Shown: piece by piece, positions 37,901 through 49,285 of the stretch
Position numbering within the stretch: position 1 is the first letter of the stretch
How the letters are laid out: every line of letters starts with the position of its first letter
Assembly (NCBI RefSeq): GCF_000002425.4
Contig: NC_037270.1
Coordinates: 15,146,678-15,210,677 of the forward strand
DNA: 64,000 nt
Origin: Physcomitrium patens
Lineage: Eukaryota; Streptophyta; Bryopsida; Funariales; Funariaceae
Direction: 5' to 3'
Program-made: the position numbers and the translations under genes
Notes under the pieces: generated by a model
The model's database searches: none
What the model was told of the DNA's origin: nothing
Seen by the model: the letters and a program-made list of their open reading frames with translations, nothing else

Positions 37901-40670
37901 CTTGTATGCGTCATTTTGGAAGCCGTCTTGATGGCTAATGGGCGAGGCTTGATTTCATGCGACATCCAGCTTTCTAATCATATCTTCCTGTTCTGCTGCC
38001 GCACGATTCTGCTGACTCGATCCAACAATTTTCATATCACTGAAGAGAATGTGCTGGTTCTGTTCGCCTAAAGTACACGTTTTCTGGCATTTGTCAGGTT
38101 TCAAACCAAGGACACCATTGGAGGAGCGTTTAGCAACCATGTGCGTGCTGCCTCTGCTTTTGGCCGGAGTGTTAGGTGCTCCGGGTATGGAACCAGAGGA
38201 TCTGGCAGTCTACCTGAGAGATCTTATTTTGAGGTCTAGCCTCACCTTTGGTGCTTGGACACCTACGAAAACTTCAGAACTTATTGATTCTGTACGTTTT
38301 CTCTGGTAAGTGTTTTCTGTCAATATTCTGTATATTTTGCAAAAGTAACACGTTTATTGAGAATCGTTAGGAGAAAGTGCAATTGTGAATACGGCTTTCT
38401 GTACGCATCTTTTTAGTCTAGTGTACACATTGTGTTGATCATTACATGAATATAGTAAAGTTAGCGCAAGATTCAGTGGTTTTTCACCGCTGAAAGTGCT
38501 GGAACAAATGTTATTTCCATAGTGCTTTCTGGGTTGCAGTTTGGCTGTTGAGACACAGAAGCGTTGATTGTGGAATGTAAAGCGGCACTTGCGAATTCTG
38601 GTTGCATGGGATGGGCTGACGAGCATATGCCGTTGGGTTTTGAAATGCAGTACATTTGAGCAGCATCATGCAGTTATTCTTGGCGTTCTATGGGAGCTTG
38701 TTGTGAATACTAATGCTGATGTGAAAATCAGTGCAGCTGTACTCTCCAAAGCGCTGGTTAGAAGCTACTCTATTTAATTGGAGACCACACATTTTGTGAA
38801 GTGGGATACTGGTGTCGTTTGGGTTTTTTGAAATCACGAGGATTTATTTTTGTTGCCTATCATGTTGTCCGTGAAGGTTACATGAGCTCGTGGTTCTAAA
38901 CTATGTTGACGGGACGTGGCCATAGGTTGGAAATGTAGAGTTGAAATCTGCTACACAGCAGGTTATCCCGGCTTTGGTGACCCTTGGTTCAGATCCTAAC
39001 GCGGATGTTAAGCATGCCACTATCGATGCTTTTGGCGCCGTAGCTCAGCATTTTAAGGACGATGAGGTAAGTAACATGAAAATCTATCCCATGCAATGCA
39101 TTTGATGAAAGAACGTCTTTGTAAAGTTTATTGAAAGCATATAGCCCAATGACTATGTTCGATGCAGTCAAAGTTTGCAAAAGATGGCTGCTTATTTATT
39201 TTGTGATCATGAAAGAATTACATTTGGTGTTGGATTATTGTTTATCGAGGGTTATGTCAACCACTACCGGGGTCAGTTGTCTAAGTAATAATTTCGATTT
39301 ACAGTGTTCCGATATTGGATTCAGTCTGAGGTCCGGCGCACCTAGAACATGACATTGTTATCGAGGATGTGACTAGAAGTAAAATAAGCTTTTGTGCGCG
39401 TGCAGGTCGTGGACAAGGTCAAAATGCAAATGGATTCGTTTCTCGAGGATGGATCGCACGAAGTAACAATAGCAGTGATTCGTGCTCTGTCTGTGGCAAT
39501 CCCACTGACGGCATCAACCTTACGAGATTATATCCTTTTCCAGTCGTGCCAGCATTCACCCGAGGGTTCTTACTCAAATATTTTATTCCCACACGCGGTT
39601 TGGATTGATAGTATCAGGAGAATGCTATATTTCTAGGATCGTTAATCATCATATCTCTCCTAACTTTATAGACATAATCCGGATCATGGACTTAACTTTT
39701 CACACATTTGCTGAACAAGCTCTTCATATTATCGGGGACACCAATGCCTAGTGCCAAGCTAGCGCGGCGACGCGAGAGGGCTGATATTATATGTGAAGCC
39801 GTGCGTGCATTGGATGCTACTGGTAAGCCTCTAACTCGATTTGATCTACAGTTTTAGTAGCCATGTTCATCTACTGTCGGTACAAGGAATCTGCGGCCCC
39901 GGTAGGTTGCATTCAATTCGATTACGTCTGTGTTGTGTGGACACCTAACGCAGTTTGCATTTAGAGTGATATTTATTTGTAGTTGGTAAGGTATGTTCTG
40001 AAGGAGGAGTCGACATTAAGACGTCACATTTATCATCAGAAGAGAAATTTTCATGTCAAGGGTTACTTTTCATGTCAAAATCACAAGATTGTTTCAAAGA
40101 AGTTGGCGTACTTCTCTGTTATGCGCTACCTTAGCTGCGAAACGTAGGGCAACTCAGACCAGTTGCAGCATTTCGGAGCGAGAGAGAGAGACTGGATAGA
40201 CAGAGAGACAGAGGGAGAGAGATAGACTGGGGCTCGGATTCCGATAATCATTAGTGCAGACACTCTATTAATGGTCATGGAGTCTCTATGCATGTTTACT
40301 TGCCCGTGTAGTGCACTAATCTCTCTGTTCACAATCAGATTTGTCTTCGACGAGCATCAGCAATGTGTTAGTACCAACGATTCAGAATTTACTGAAAGAT
40401 GTAGAGGCCTTGGACCCAGCACATAAGGAGGCTTTGGAAGTTATTCTGAGAGATAGAGGTGGCATCCGAATCTCGGAGGTTCTTACCAAGGCAATGGGGG
40501 GCTCGATAGGAAGCCTGTTTGGAGAAGGTGGTTACCTAAGGGACCCAGGGTACTTGAACCGAACAGCTGCAGATTTAGCTGCTGTTGAAACTTCTCAACC
40601 TCCAGCACTGCCACCTCAAGAGGCCGAAAGCGGACTGAAACGGATGATGCGAGGATGGGGGAGGTCGTAA
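31908..40670 (+). CDS. RELCH: RELCH-like LisH / coiled-coil / HEAT-repeat protein
   Basis: Twenty exons join in frame to 1,158 residues: 31908-32172, 32800-32955, 33134-33306, 33749-33847, 33998-34126, 34316-34813, 34955-35029, 35199-35327, 35566-35640, 35801-36010, 36464-36628, 36863-37086, 37383-37500, 37655-37787, 38098-38305, 38651-38756, 38926-39066, 39406-39529, 39706-39822 and 40339-40670. A LisH motif lies at about residues 27-55 (ACIDFLLQENYLLTAFEFLH), a coiled coil in exon 2, a second LisH-like helix in exon 3 (VKEYLMVAGYKISAMTFQEE), another coiled coil in exons 5-6 and HEAT repeats from exon 7 to the end. Human RELCH links Rab11 recycling endosomes to the TGN for sterol transfer; the plant role is unproven. 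Length matches the Arabidopsis homologue. Intron 18 is AT-AC. The start is the conserved MATPRSS; an in-frame ATG at 31740 is the alternative. Confidence 0.93.
39530..39705 (+). other. U12-type AT-AC intron of RELCH
   Basis: The intron starts ATATCCTTTT and ends CACAC, with a U12-like branch site GGACTTAAC whose branch A (about 39695) is about 10 nt from the 3' end. These termini restore the reading frame exactly (LRDY-LLNKLF), which I could not obtain with GT-AG borders. Confidence 0.88.
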
Positions 40671-42440
40671 GATTTCTTGTACTGTTTGTAGGTTCTACCT
40701 GTTCCTCCGGAGGTGTGCTGTGTCGATGGAGGTAGTGGTGATGTAGTCTAATATCAAAAGCTCCTCCTGGAGTCTTGCATGTGGCCACTCTGAATTGTCT
40801 TCGTATTCCCAATTCTTTCGTCCTCTATTGTGAATTAACTGACAATTGATCGCGTTGACCGCCATTTTCGTAATCGTATGGTGCCTGACCCTTCTGCTGA
40901 AGCCCGAGGGCTCATAATTGACAATGTTCAGCTTATTGATCGGTTCCATCATGCTGTGACTTACAGTGTCGGTCTCTAGTTAAATACGCATTGTAAACAA
41001 AAATGAGTCATGAATGCTGAGCTGAATATTTCCTCATCTATGGCTTCCGACCACGAAGTTTCATCATATATGAGTGCAGTGAAAAAGATAACTATATATG
41101 TATGTACATATTTTTGTATGATCAAAAAAGAATATGAGAATTCGGTAACACATTTGTAATTGAGGAGTTAATGAGATGCATAGTCTAGCCTGAGATATAA
41201 ATTAGTCGATCAAATATACTTATTTTTCAAAAACTTGTTCCAATGTTATAATCAGATCCAGTCAAGTACGCGCATTGCCTTAATAGAAAATGACACTTCA
41301 AGGTTAATTTATGTTGCTTCTCAAAGCTACTGTAGCAACAGCCCTAATGTTTTGAGAATACTTTAATCTCAATATTCATTACATTGTTTAGATGCAGTGC
41401 CTAGAAATTGAGGACCTTGCTGGTAACCTATAAAAGGTAATGTAACTTTTCTTTAGAAATAATAATAATAACAATAATAAATATGAATATGGAAATCCAT
41501 CAATTGTACCATTTGTTAATGAGACTCCACAATACAGAAAAATAAAATAAAAATAACTTGAGTAATTGTTAAACAAGATTCATGTTTAAAAAAAGTGCAA
41601 ATCTATCAAGTTTTAATATTATATAGTTATTATTCCATGTTGTAGCGATTCTTTTGCCTTTTGAAGGAATGATTCTACAGAAAATTTTAAAAAAATAACA
41701 AATTACAAAGTTTAAAACTTAATTTTTTTAATATTAAAATTTTAAACAATTCAACATCACATAGATATGTCATATAATGAACATACACTTCTGACCTCAT
41801 GTTTGATACTAAATGGAGACATAGCATCTCCATATAGTATGAAACATCAGGTTAGAAGTATATATTCATTATTTCAAGACATTAATTATTTCAAGATATT
41901 AACTATTATTTATTATAATTATTAGAATTGGATCATTTTAGCCATTATCAAAGGTAAATTTTAAATTTTTTATATATCAAGTATAGAATAATGATAAGGT
42001 TATGCATTTATGAATATGTGTAAGCATAAATGATTAAATGAACAATTTTTTGGTATTTATCTTAACAATGTGTGCCACATTGTAATACACTTATTGAAAA
42101 TGAAATACAAAACTAAGCTTGACACCTTGACTCAGACACCTTCTAATCATGCTCAACAGTGGTGTTAACGAATCCAAAAGAAGCCTTATTTCAAACTAAG
42201 GAAAAAACAACTGACAAAGAAGGCACTAATGTGCAATTAGAAGAAGCTATCACGCAATGGTATGCAATACTCATGGCATGGCACATCATGACATGGAGTG
42301 GCAAGGCAAGGCAGTTGGACGGATGGTGGTGTCGTCTAGGCTAGTCCTTGTGCTGCAAAGTCATTGGAAGTCAGAGACACAAACTCTCACACACTCACTC
42401 CTTTCCTATTAGTTGCAAAATTATTTTACTAAAAAAATAA
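40671..42440. other. RELCH 3' region grading into AT-rich intergenic DNA
   Basis: The first few hundred bases are probably RELCH 3' UTR. The rest is AT-rich with no supported gene. It contains a strong imperfect hairpin at 41787-41859. A short open stretch at 42159-42344 has no recognisable similarity. Confidence 0.5.
41787..41859. repeat. 73-nt imperfect hairpin, foldback MITE or possible small-RNA precursor
   Basis: Two 33-nt arms (41787-41819 and 41827-41859) are inverted copies with about four mismatches around a 7-nt loop. Weaker complementarity continues outward to about 41768 and 41881. This is either a foldback element or a MIR-like precursor; sequence alone cannot tell. Confidence 0.55.
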
Positions 42441-42847
42441 AAAACTTTACAAAAAAAAATTCATGAAAATGATTAAGATTTTTCAAAGAATTTTGTAATA
42501 TATATTCTACTAACTTGTCTTTGAAAATATAATTTATAATGAATCTTCTAGAAGCTTCTTGTCACAAAGAGAGAGGCCTAAATTAAGATGGGAATTAAAC
42601 TATGCATAATATCAAAATTAGCCATGAAATGAAATGAAATTCTTGAAGTTTTTAAATTGTTTTACAGAAAAAATAGAGAATGATATACCTATTTTTTGGA
42701 TTCTTCACTTACTTCAAATATAAGAACTTCACGAATTACATTTGGTTGATGGAATTTACTTAGAAAAATTATCTTTAAGTAATCAATTGAGTGATACAAT
42801 TTAATGAAAATTTAAGGAAAATTGTAATGTTTGAAAATAATATGATT

Positions 42848-43386
42848 ATTATAGATATATATATCAATTCTAATAATTATTCATATGATTAAATAGAAGT
42901 AGGCAAAAGTAGATTATTTTATAATATCTTCTTAGAGAAGCTTTTTAGAAGCTTCATAGATGTTACTTTGACTTTATATATATTTATAATTAACTGGTAG
43001 CCTAAAAACTTGGTCAACAAGTTAGTTACATGTCACACGTGTTAATAACTTGTACAAAAAAGCTAACTATATGGCATACATATAAATAAATTGCATTACA
43101 ATCTAAGACATGTGTCTAGCAAAGTCAATATGTGTTAAAGATCTTATAAAATATTGCCACATAGCTCTTAGTTAGAGAATAAATATGGAGGCAAGAGTGA
43201 AGCCTTCTTCACTCTTATCAATGCCTCTCTATTCCTTTGTCTTGTTTCAAGATTTTCTAGTCTTCTTGTCTTTTGCAATAGCCATTCTAATATAATAATA
43301 TATCATCTTTGAATGATTTTCTAATCTTTTTGAGTGACACAAGAGTGTATAAACTTTTTAATTCTTTGAGGTTCATGTCCATGACA
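42848..43386 (+). mobile_element. Solo LTR, family A (Ty3/gypsy)
   Basis: Homologous to 25067-25603 and 62375-62917, ending in the same TGACA. It interrupts the homology between duplication copies 1 and 2, which shows it arrived after the duplication. The left edge is less certain than the right. It is a decayed fossil with no internal region beside it. Confidence 0.6.
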
Positions 43387-43734
43387 ATATTCTACAATGA
43401 TCTAGATTTAAATTAGTGTCTTTATGGTTATGAGATTTGTCTATCATGTAAAATACCTCTTGAATACATGTTGACCTTGTGACAAAGAAAAAAAGAAAAA
43501 AAGGAAAAAAAATCAAGTTATTTATTTGTATAAAATAATTGATTATTTAATTTTATAAAAGTAAAAAATTTGATAGTTAAGACATGTTGTGAAAATTAAA
43601 TAATATATACATAAAATTATACTATTGAAGAAGGAATATTATAAATATTTATAATAGTTTTGTGATTGTTAAAATCAATTGTTTAGATGCAAATATAATT
43701 AATTGAGTACAAATCTAATAGACTAATATTTTTT

Positions 43735-43773
<39 letters not shown>

Positions 43774-44039
43774 TTAGAAAATATAAATAAATATATATTT
43801 TTTAATTATACACATAATATAAAAATAATTTAAATTTTAACTATAAATATCATCTTAGCTTTTATTAACCAAAATTGAAGCAACTTTAATTATTATGGTA
43901 ACTAAGTTACCATTTTATCCTATCCAAATTCTTTTAAGTACCAACTCTTTAATCAAATAAGATCATAGGTTATGATGATTGATATTATCAAATGTATAAT
44001 TTTTTTTATTGTTATAATAATAGATCCTATCAAATGTTG

Positions 44040-45555
44040 TCATGATGGAATACAACTAATAAATGAAAGAGAGAAAAAAATATTATATTATAGAAGATCT
44101 TATTTTAAAATATTATAACAAATTATCTTAGAAATATAGATAATAGTCAAAAAGATACTAAAATTAAAAAGTGCTAATGCTGCCTTTTGTAAAATAGGCT
44201 TCTACTTACTTTGTAGGGCCATTAATAAGGCAAAGCAAAGTGGACTGGAAAATTAAATGATATAAGCATGTATAGGAGAGAGTTGAGAGTAGATTTTAGC
44301 CAAATTTATCTCAAGAAGTCAAGAATTGATACTAGAGGGTGACTAATTGTCAACTTGGAGCAAAATCAGACCCTAAGGTACAAAACCATGTACCTATGGT
44401 GACTCTAGAGTTTTTTTTGGAGATAGAAGAGTGGAATATAAGAGAAGACTTAAGGAGAGATTTTTTGACATTAATTTATGTTAATTGAATCAATATTGAG
44501 TTTTTGAGGGATTTTCAAAATTAGTGATATTCTTAGTTGGTTTAGATTTTGAGAAATAAAAATATGTTTATAAATTTGAGGGTTTCTTGAGTTTCAAGAT
44601 GTGTATACAAGTGGATTTTGGAAAGTGTGTTGATGTGCTAGTCATGAATGTGTATGCAAATTTTGAAGTCAATCCAATGATTAGATCAAAGTGTGTGAAG
44701 GTTTTTGTGGGTTGAGGTCTTAGAAATTGGAGTTTGAGGATTAGTGAGTGTTTCTAATATCTTTACCAATACCTCAAATTGATTGAAGTGAAATATTTTT
44801 GTATTCATACTAGACTTGATTTCCAACATTACAATGAAATTTGAGAGCGATTCAACAATTTAAGAAAAAGATATTGGTGCTAGAAGTTTAACATTTAATT
44901 TGGAATAGAAGGCTATCCAACACGTGATTGGATTATCTTGCATTTCTCTCAATTGGTAAGTGCAATTGATTTCATCTTTCTTGTGCTTGTTCCTAACTAA
45001 GACATTAAGAAGTGTGCAGATTTTGAATTGATATAAAGAGTTCAATCATTAGTTGTAGAAGTTCCATTTTGCTATAGAATTTGTGAAGAATTTGTTTAAG
45101 ATCTAGGATTTCATTAGAGTTTGGTTTAGAGTTTGGTCTAGGGTTTGATTGGATTAGGGTTTGCTTAGGATTTGGTTTAGAACTTATCTAAAATTTATTT
45201 AGGATTTAGGGTTTCATTGGAGTTTCATATAGAATTTATTTAGGGTTCAATTAAGCCTTCAATTAAGGCTTGACCTAGGGTTTGGTTAACATTCAATCAC
45301 GGTTTTGATTATAGTTATATTAAGAATTCTATTTTTGGTATTTCTTAACAATTCTTTGTATTTTTTTGGAGATTTCTTTTAAATTCATTTCAATAAATTA
45401 ATGTTCGATTAAGAAATTACAAATTACTTCAAGTTTATTTAAGGCTCTACAGGACTCGGTAGAATTGTTGTTGCATTGTTACTAACCATCTACAGCTAGA
45501 TGCTCAATGCATTCTCAAGCAAGAATACAAATGGTACAACAATGTATAAAGACTT
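44040..45555 (+). mobile_element. Solo LTR, family B
   Basis: This about 1.5-kb stretch is homologous along its length to 55415-56853. Both have the landmark TTGTCAACTTGGA-CAAAATCA and end near GCATTCTCAAGCAA. It also interrupts the homology of the duplication copies. It contains a tract rich in TTTAGGG-like words at about 45105-45290. An old fossil with no adjacent internal region in the same orientation. Confidence 0.55.
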
Positions 45556-45609
45556 GGTGTTACTACTACACAATTTCCTTATATAATTACATTCTTATTA
45601 GAAACTAAT

Positions 45610-48600
45610 TTCCTGAACTAAAAAGACAACAAATAAGAGTCCTGTATTTTTATATTACATCGGGCTTTGTTCTGGCTATATTTCTGTTCATTAAGATCAA
45701 TAATTAATATTAAACTTCTGTAATTTATTTTAGAATAATTACGAGGTATTGACATAACTGTTCTTCAATTAATCGTTCCCAATGAAATGTTCGCTGACAA
45801 AAACGTCCTCCACTGGCAGTCAATGAAAAATACAATTCATTCTGTGGTTTTTGGACAAAACATCAAATATACATCTTACCAAAATATTCTTAAAAGTCAA
45901 TACTTATAAGAGTGAGAACTCTAAGTATTCAACATGTTTCTTTTAGTCTTCATAGGAGTTACCGACAGATTTATGAAAAACTAAAAATTAAAACTTAACT
46001 TTTGTCTATGAATCACTTAGAGTGAAAAAAAGCATAGCAAACAGACTTACGGAGGGACTGTAAAGCTTTCGAATTTCCACGTGTGAAATTACAGTTCAAA
46101 AAGTTTGATCACCTGCAAAACCTAGCTGTACAACCTGAATCTCATCTAAAACCTGCAGGTCACCATGAAGACTTAAGAAATGTCACCACACAGCATGGAT
46201 AGGAAGTTTGTTATGATCTGGTGAAGCATATCCAGTAGCCTACACTAAGAACCATGTTTTGATTAGACGGTGATCTGTAATACAGAAGGCATACGCCTCA
46301 GCGTTGAACACGAAGAAAGGCTGAGAAGTTATTGCGTGTCAAACTTCCATTTTACCGGTAGACGTGTTAATCAAGCAGGTCACATTCACTTATCTTCTCA
46401 TGGGAGGTGCAGCTCCTCTACCCCCCATTGGAGGTGGTACGGAGCCTCTGGCGGCTGATCGAGCCTGTAGACAAAACGCAAAAGCAAGAACTTTAACAAC
46501 TTTTTCTGTAACAAACAAGCTTGGTTTCACTTGTCATCTCACCATACTTAATAAGATGATTGAGGCTCTCATAACTGCAACATACTATACTATGACCCCC
46601 AAATTAAACAAACTAGAAGAACAGAAACACCAAAAAACAGATACCCAAACTGAACACCTATCCAGCTAACCAGTGCTTGGAACTAATACTAGCTCAGAAC
46701 ACCTAACAGTGATATGAACGTAAGTAGAGGAGGGCACACTAACCTTTGCCTGCATGGTAGATGCTCGACCACGACCAACCCCAACACCTGACGATCCCTT
46801 ACCCTGCACATTGAACACAGTTATGTTAATTAATAAACCCACGAAAGTCCCCATTGTTCTTCCATGGTATAACGCTTCAGAATCCCAGGCTACAAACTTT
46901 AATACGTGAGAAAACAGCGTCTGAGACATCTTCAGAACAAAGAGGGATGGTGGAAAATATTGCACCTTAATCTTGGCATCCAGGCGCTTAAACATAGGGG
47001 CATTCTTGAGCATATCAGGAATGATCATATATCTGCAACACAAAGATTACCGAAATCATGAATTCCGATAGTCGATATTTCCTAACTAGGAAGTGTTCGT
47101 ACCCAAGTTCCTTCCAAGGAATTTTCTTTCACGCCCGCTGGATGGCGCAGATAGCAGAAAAACCAGACAAACAGCGAATAGCACAATCCATTCAAAATCA
47201 AAATTAGGACTCTAAGAACAGACAGAATATGAAATCCAGCAATGCAAAAGTGAAGCTCCAGCTCCCAAAATATCAATGACGATTAAGCTAAAAAGCCAAT
47301 ATTAGATTTTAGTAACTCGAATCCCAAATTTCTGAACAGGATGAAGAGCAAAACACACCTCACTTTACTTCCTCGAATGAAAACGTGTTCTAATTGAGAG
47401 ACTTTTCCGTCCTGAAACACGAAAACCAAAGACCTGTCAACACGAGGCCACTTCACAACTGAAAGGACAGAGCGGGCATGCAAATTGACTGATGAACTCC
47501 TTCTAATACCCCCCAAAATGAAATGAAGGCTAATTTTTAAGTCAAGACAGAGACTTAGAAGAGATATGAAACCTCGCACCATGTGATCAGCAGCTAATTT
47601 ACAGATGAATAATTTTTTTGAGCTACCGGGTGGCTAACACAGTTGTTCCAGCGTTCCGGGGGTGCTTTCATTGAAACTACCTACAAATAACGTAATTTAA
47701 TAGAGAAATAAACGGCTTTTTTTCTTTTTCACATAGAGAGATTCTACTAGAAATAGTAGATTGCCAAACTCCACACTCTGAAAGACTACTGACAAGCGAG
47801 AGACCTTCGATGAAAGAGGGGATGTCATATCAGAGAGATTTTAAATCCGGTAACCACAAGAGAGAACATAAGCATTCTCGCAATTCTACGCCAGAAGTGA
47901 AAACAGTCCTGAGCGCTCCAATCACATATCCCATATATCAGGCAATACAGGGTTTGACAACTCAATATAACAATTGCCCTAGAGCGACCTTCAATATTTT
48001 CTTGCACTACGTAAACCCTAAACCCACATAAACGAAGTTACACGAAATAACCACAACGCGCCCTAACTTCTACAATGAAGTATGAGAAGGTCCGACACAA
48101 GCATTCCAAGGTATTAATGCTCTAAGTCGAAAATTCACCTTAGCAGTATAGGTGATGGACTCGAGCTGTGAGTTCCAATTATCCTCGCATTCAATCAAGG
48201 ATCCGCGATAAACTTCCCCACTCTTCAACTCCACGGTCACAATGTGACCCTCTGCCTCATGGAGCAATTTCACCGGGATGCCCAGACTCTTACTCATGTT
48301 TCCGGGTCTAGAGACCTCTCTACTCCAAAGGGTTTGAACAGTTCTCTCAACAACGATGCGAAACTTGCTTCTGCTCGAAAACAAGCGTGTTACTTCAAAC
48401 GATCAAATAGACGAAAACAGGAGGGCAATGCGCATTGTGTCGAAAGCTCAAAACGTGTGTAACGGCCAAAACCTCGACGAGGAAAAGTTGTGCAGGTATG
48501 GCAATGCAGACAAAAACCAAATGAAACCCTACGTGGATGAAACAGAGTGTGGCCTGTTTTCATTCATCCTTTCATCGATACTTTTGGATGGATGGATTCC

Positions 48601-49285
48601 TTTGAGTGAGTGAAGGGGTTACTATTTCGTGAAACAAACCTTGAAATGCAAAGATTCGACACAACATCAAGACTTATAAGATTTTTTAGTTTGTGTATTC
48701 AATATTTGAAGAAGTTCATACAAGATGATGTTTTAAAACTTGAAATAGTAATTTATCTTACCGACCTATCATGTAAATTTGATTCTTTAAATAGATTAGT
48801 AATTTTTCTCACATTCAATTGATAGTGCAACAAATGTTCATTTTAGAATTAAATGTTTGCTTTGTATGTATTACAATAATAATAAAAATAAGGGTAAGAA
48901 TTTTATGTATATATATATTTGTGTGTGTGTGTGTGTGTGCGTGTGTGTGTTTTGTGTGATTTCATTCAATACGATGCAAATAATTCATGTTGAAAACTAT
49001 GATAATATTCATATGTACCACTCTTGTGTACGTCCAAGTTTGATTACAACAATCATAGTAAAAGAAATCACCATTAGAGAGAGATCAAGATATCATACAT
49101 CAGGATCATTGCAGACAAACGTTTGGTTATCTTTATAATTATAAACGCGGAGTCTATATATTGTGGGTTTTACATTAATAATATTTTACATCTATTTTTT
49201 GATTTTTTTGATTTTTGAAGGGATTGTAGATTGGTTCTTCCCAAGAAATGCCCCCCTCATTCGTTATATGAAGTGCATTCAGGTA
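45610..49285. repeat. Near-identical duplicated block, copy 2 (contains SmD3)
   Basis: The second copy of 28006-31681, at constant offset 17,604. It includes the full SmD3 gene and about 990 bp of its upstream region. The edges are sharp: at 45609 and 49286 identity falls from nearly perfect to a clearly diverged level, although homology goes on. Confidence 0.95.
46390..48297 (-). CDS. SmD3: Small nuclear ribonucleoprotein SmD3, copy 2
   Basis: The same five-exon gene as copy 1, shifted by 17,604: 48297-48139, 47411-47359, 47032-46966, 46803-46744 and 46464-46390. It encodes the same 137 residues, as far as I can compare, with all splice sites intact, so it is not a retrocopy. It should supply the same Sm-ring subunit. 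Its surroundings differ: the divergent partner RELCH is represented only by a decayed first exon at 55.3-57.0 kb, separated by a fossil retroelement. About 990 bp of upstream sequence is shared with copy 1, so basal expression may be alike unless silencing spreads from the repeats on both sides. Confidence 0.93.

Larger units (their letters stand above)
42440..45609. repeat. Diverged left flank of duplication copy 2, expanded by insertions
   Basis: This matches 26930-28005 at reduced identity. Relative to copy 1 it is interrupted by an about 540-bp LTR of family A (about 42848-43386) and an about 1.5-kb LTR of family B (about 44040-45555). A TA microsatellite lies at about 43739-43768. No gene is supported. 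Confidence 0.6.

Noticed and set aside
39369-39608. Alternative open frame over RELCH exon 18
   Set aside because: Wrong frame; the HEAT-type peptide comes from the frame beginning at 39406 and continues across the AT-AC intron.
46390-48297. SmD3 copy 2 as a processed retrocopy
   Set aside because: All four introns and the upstream DNA are retained, so it is a DNA-level duplicate.
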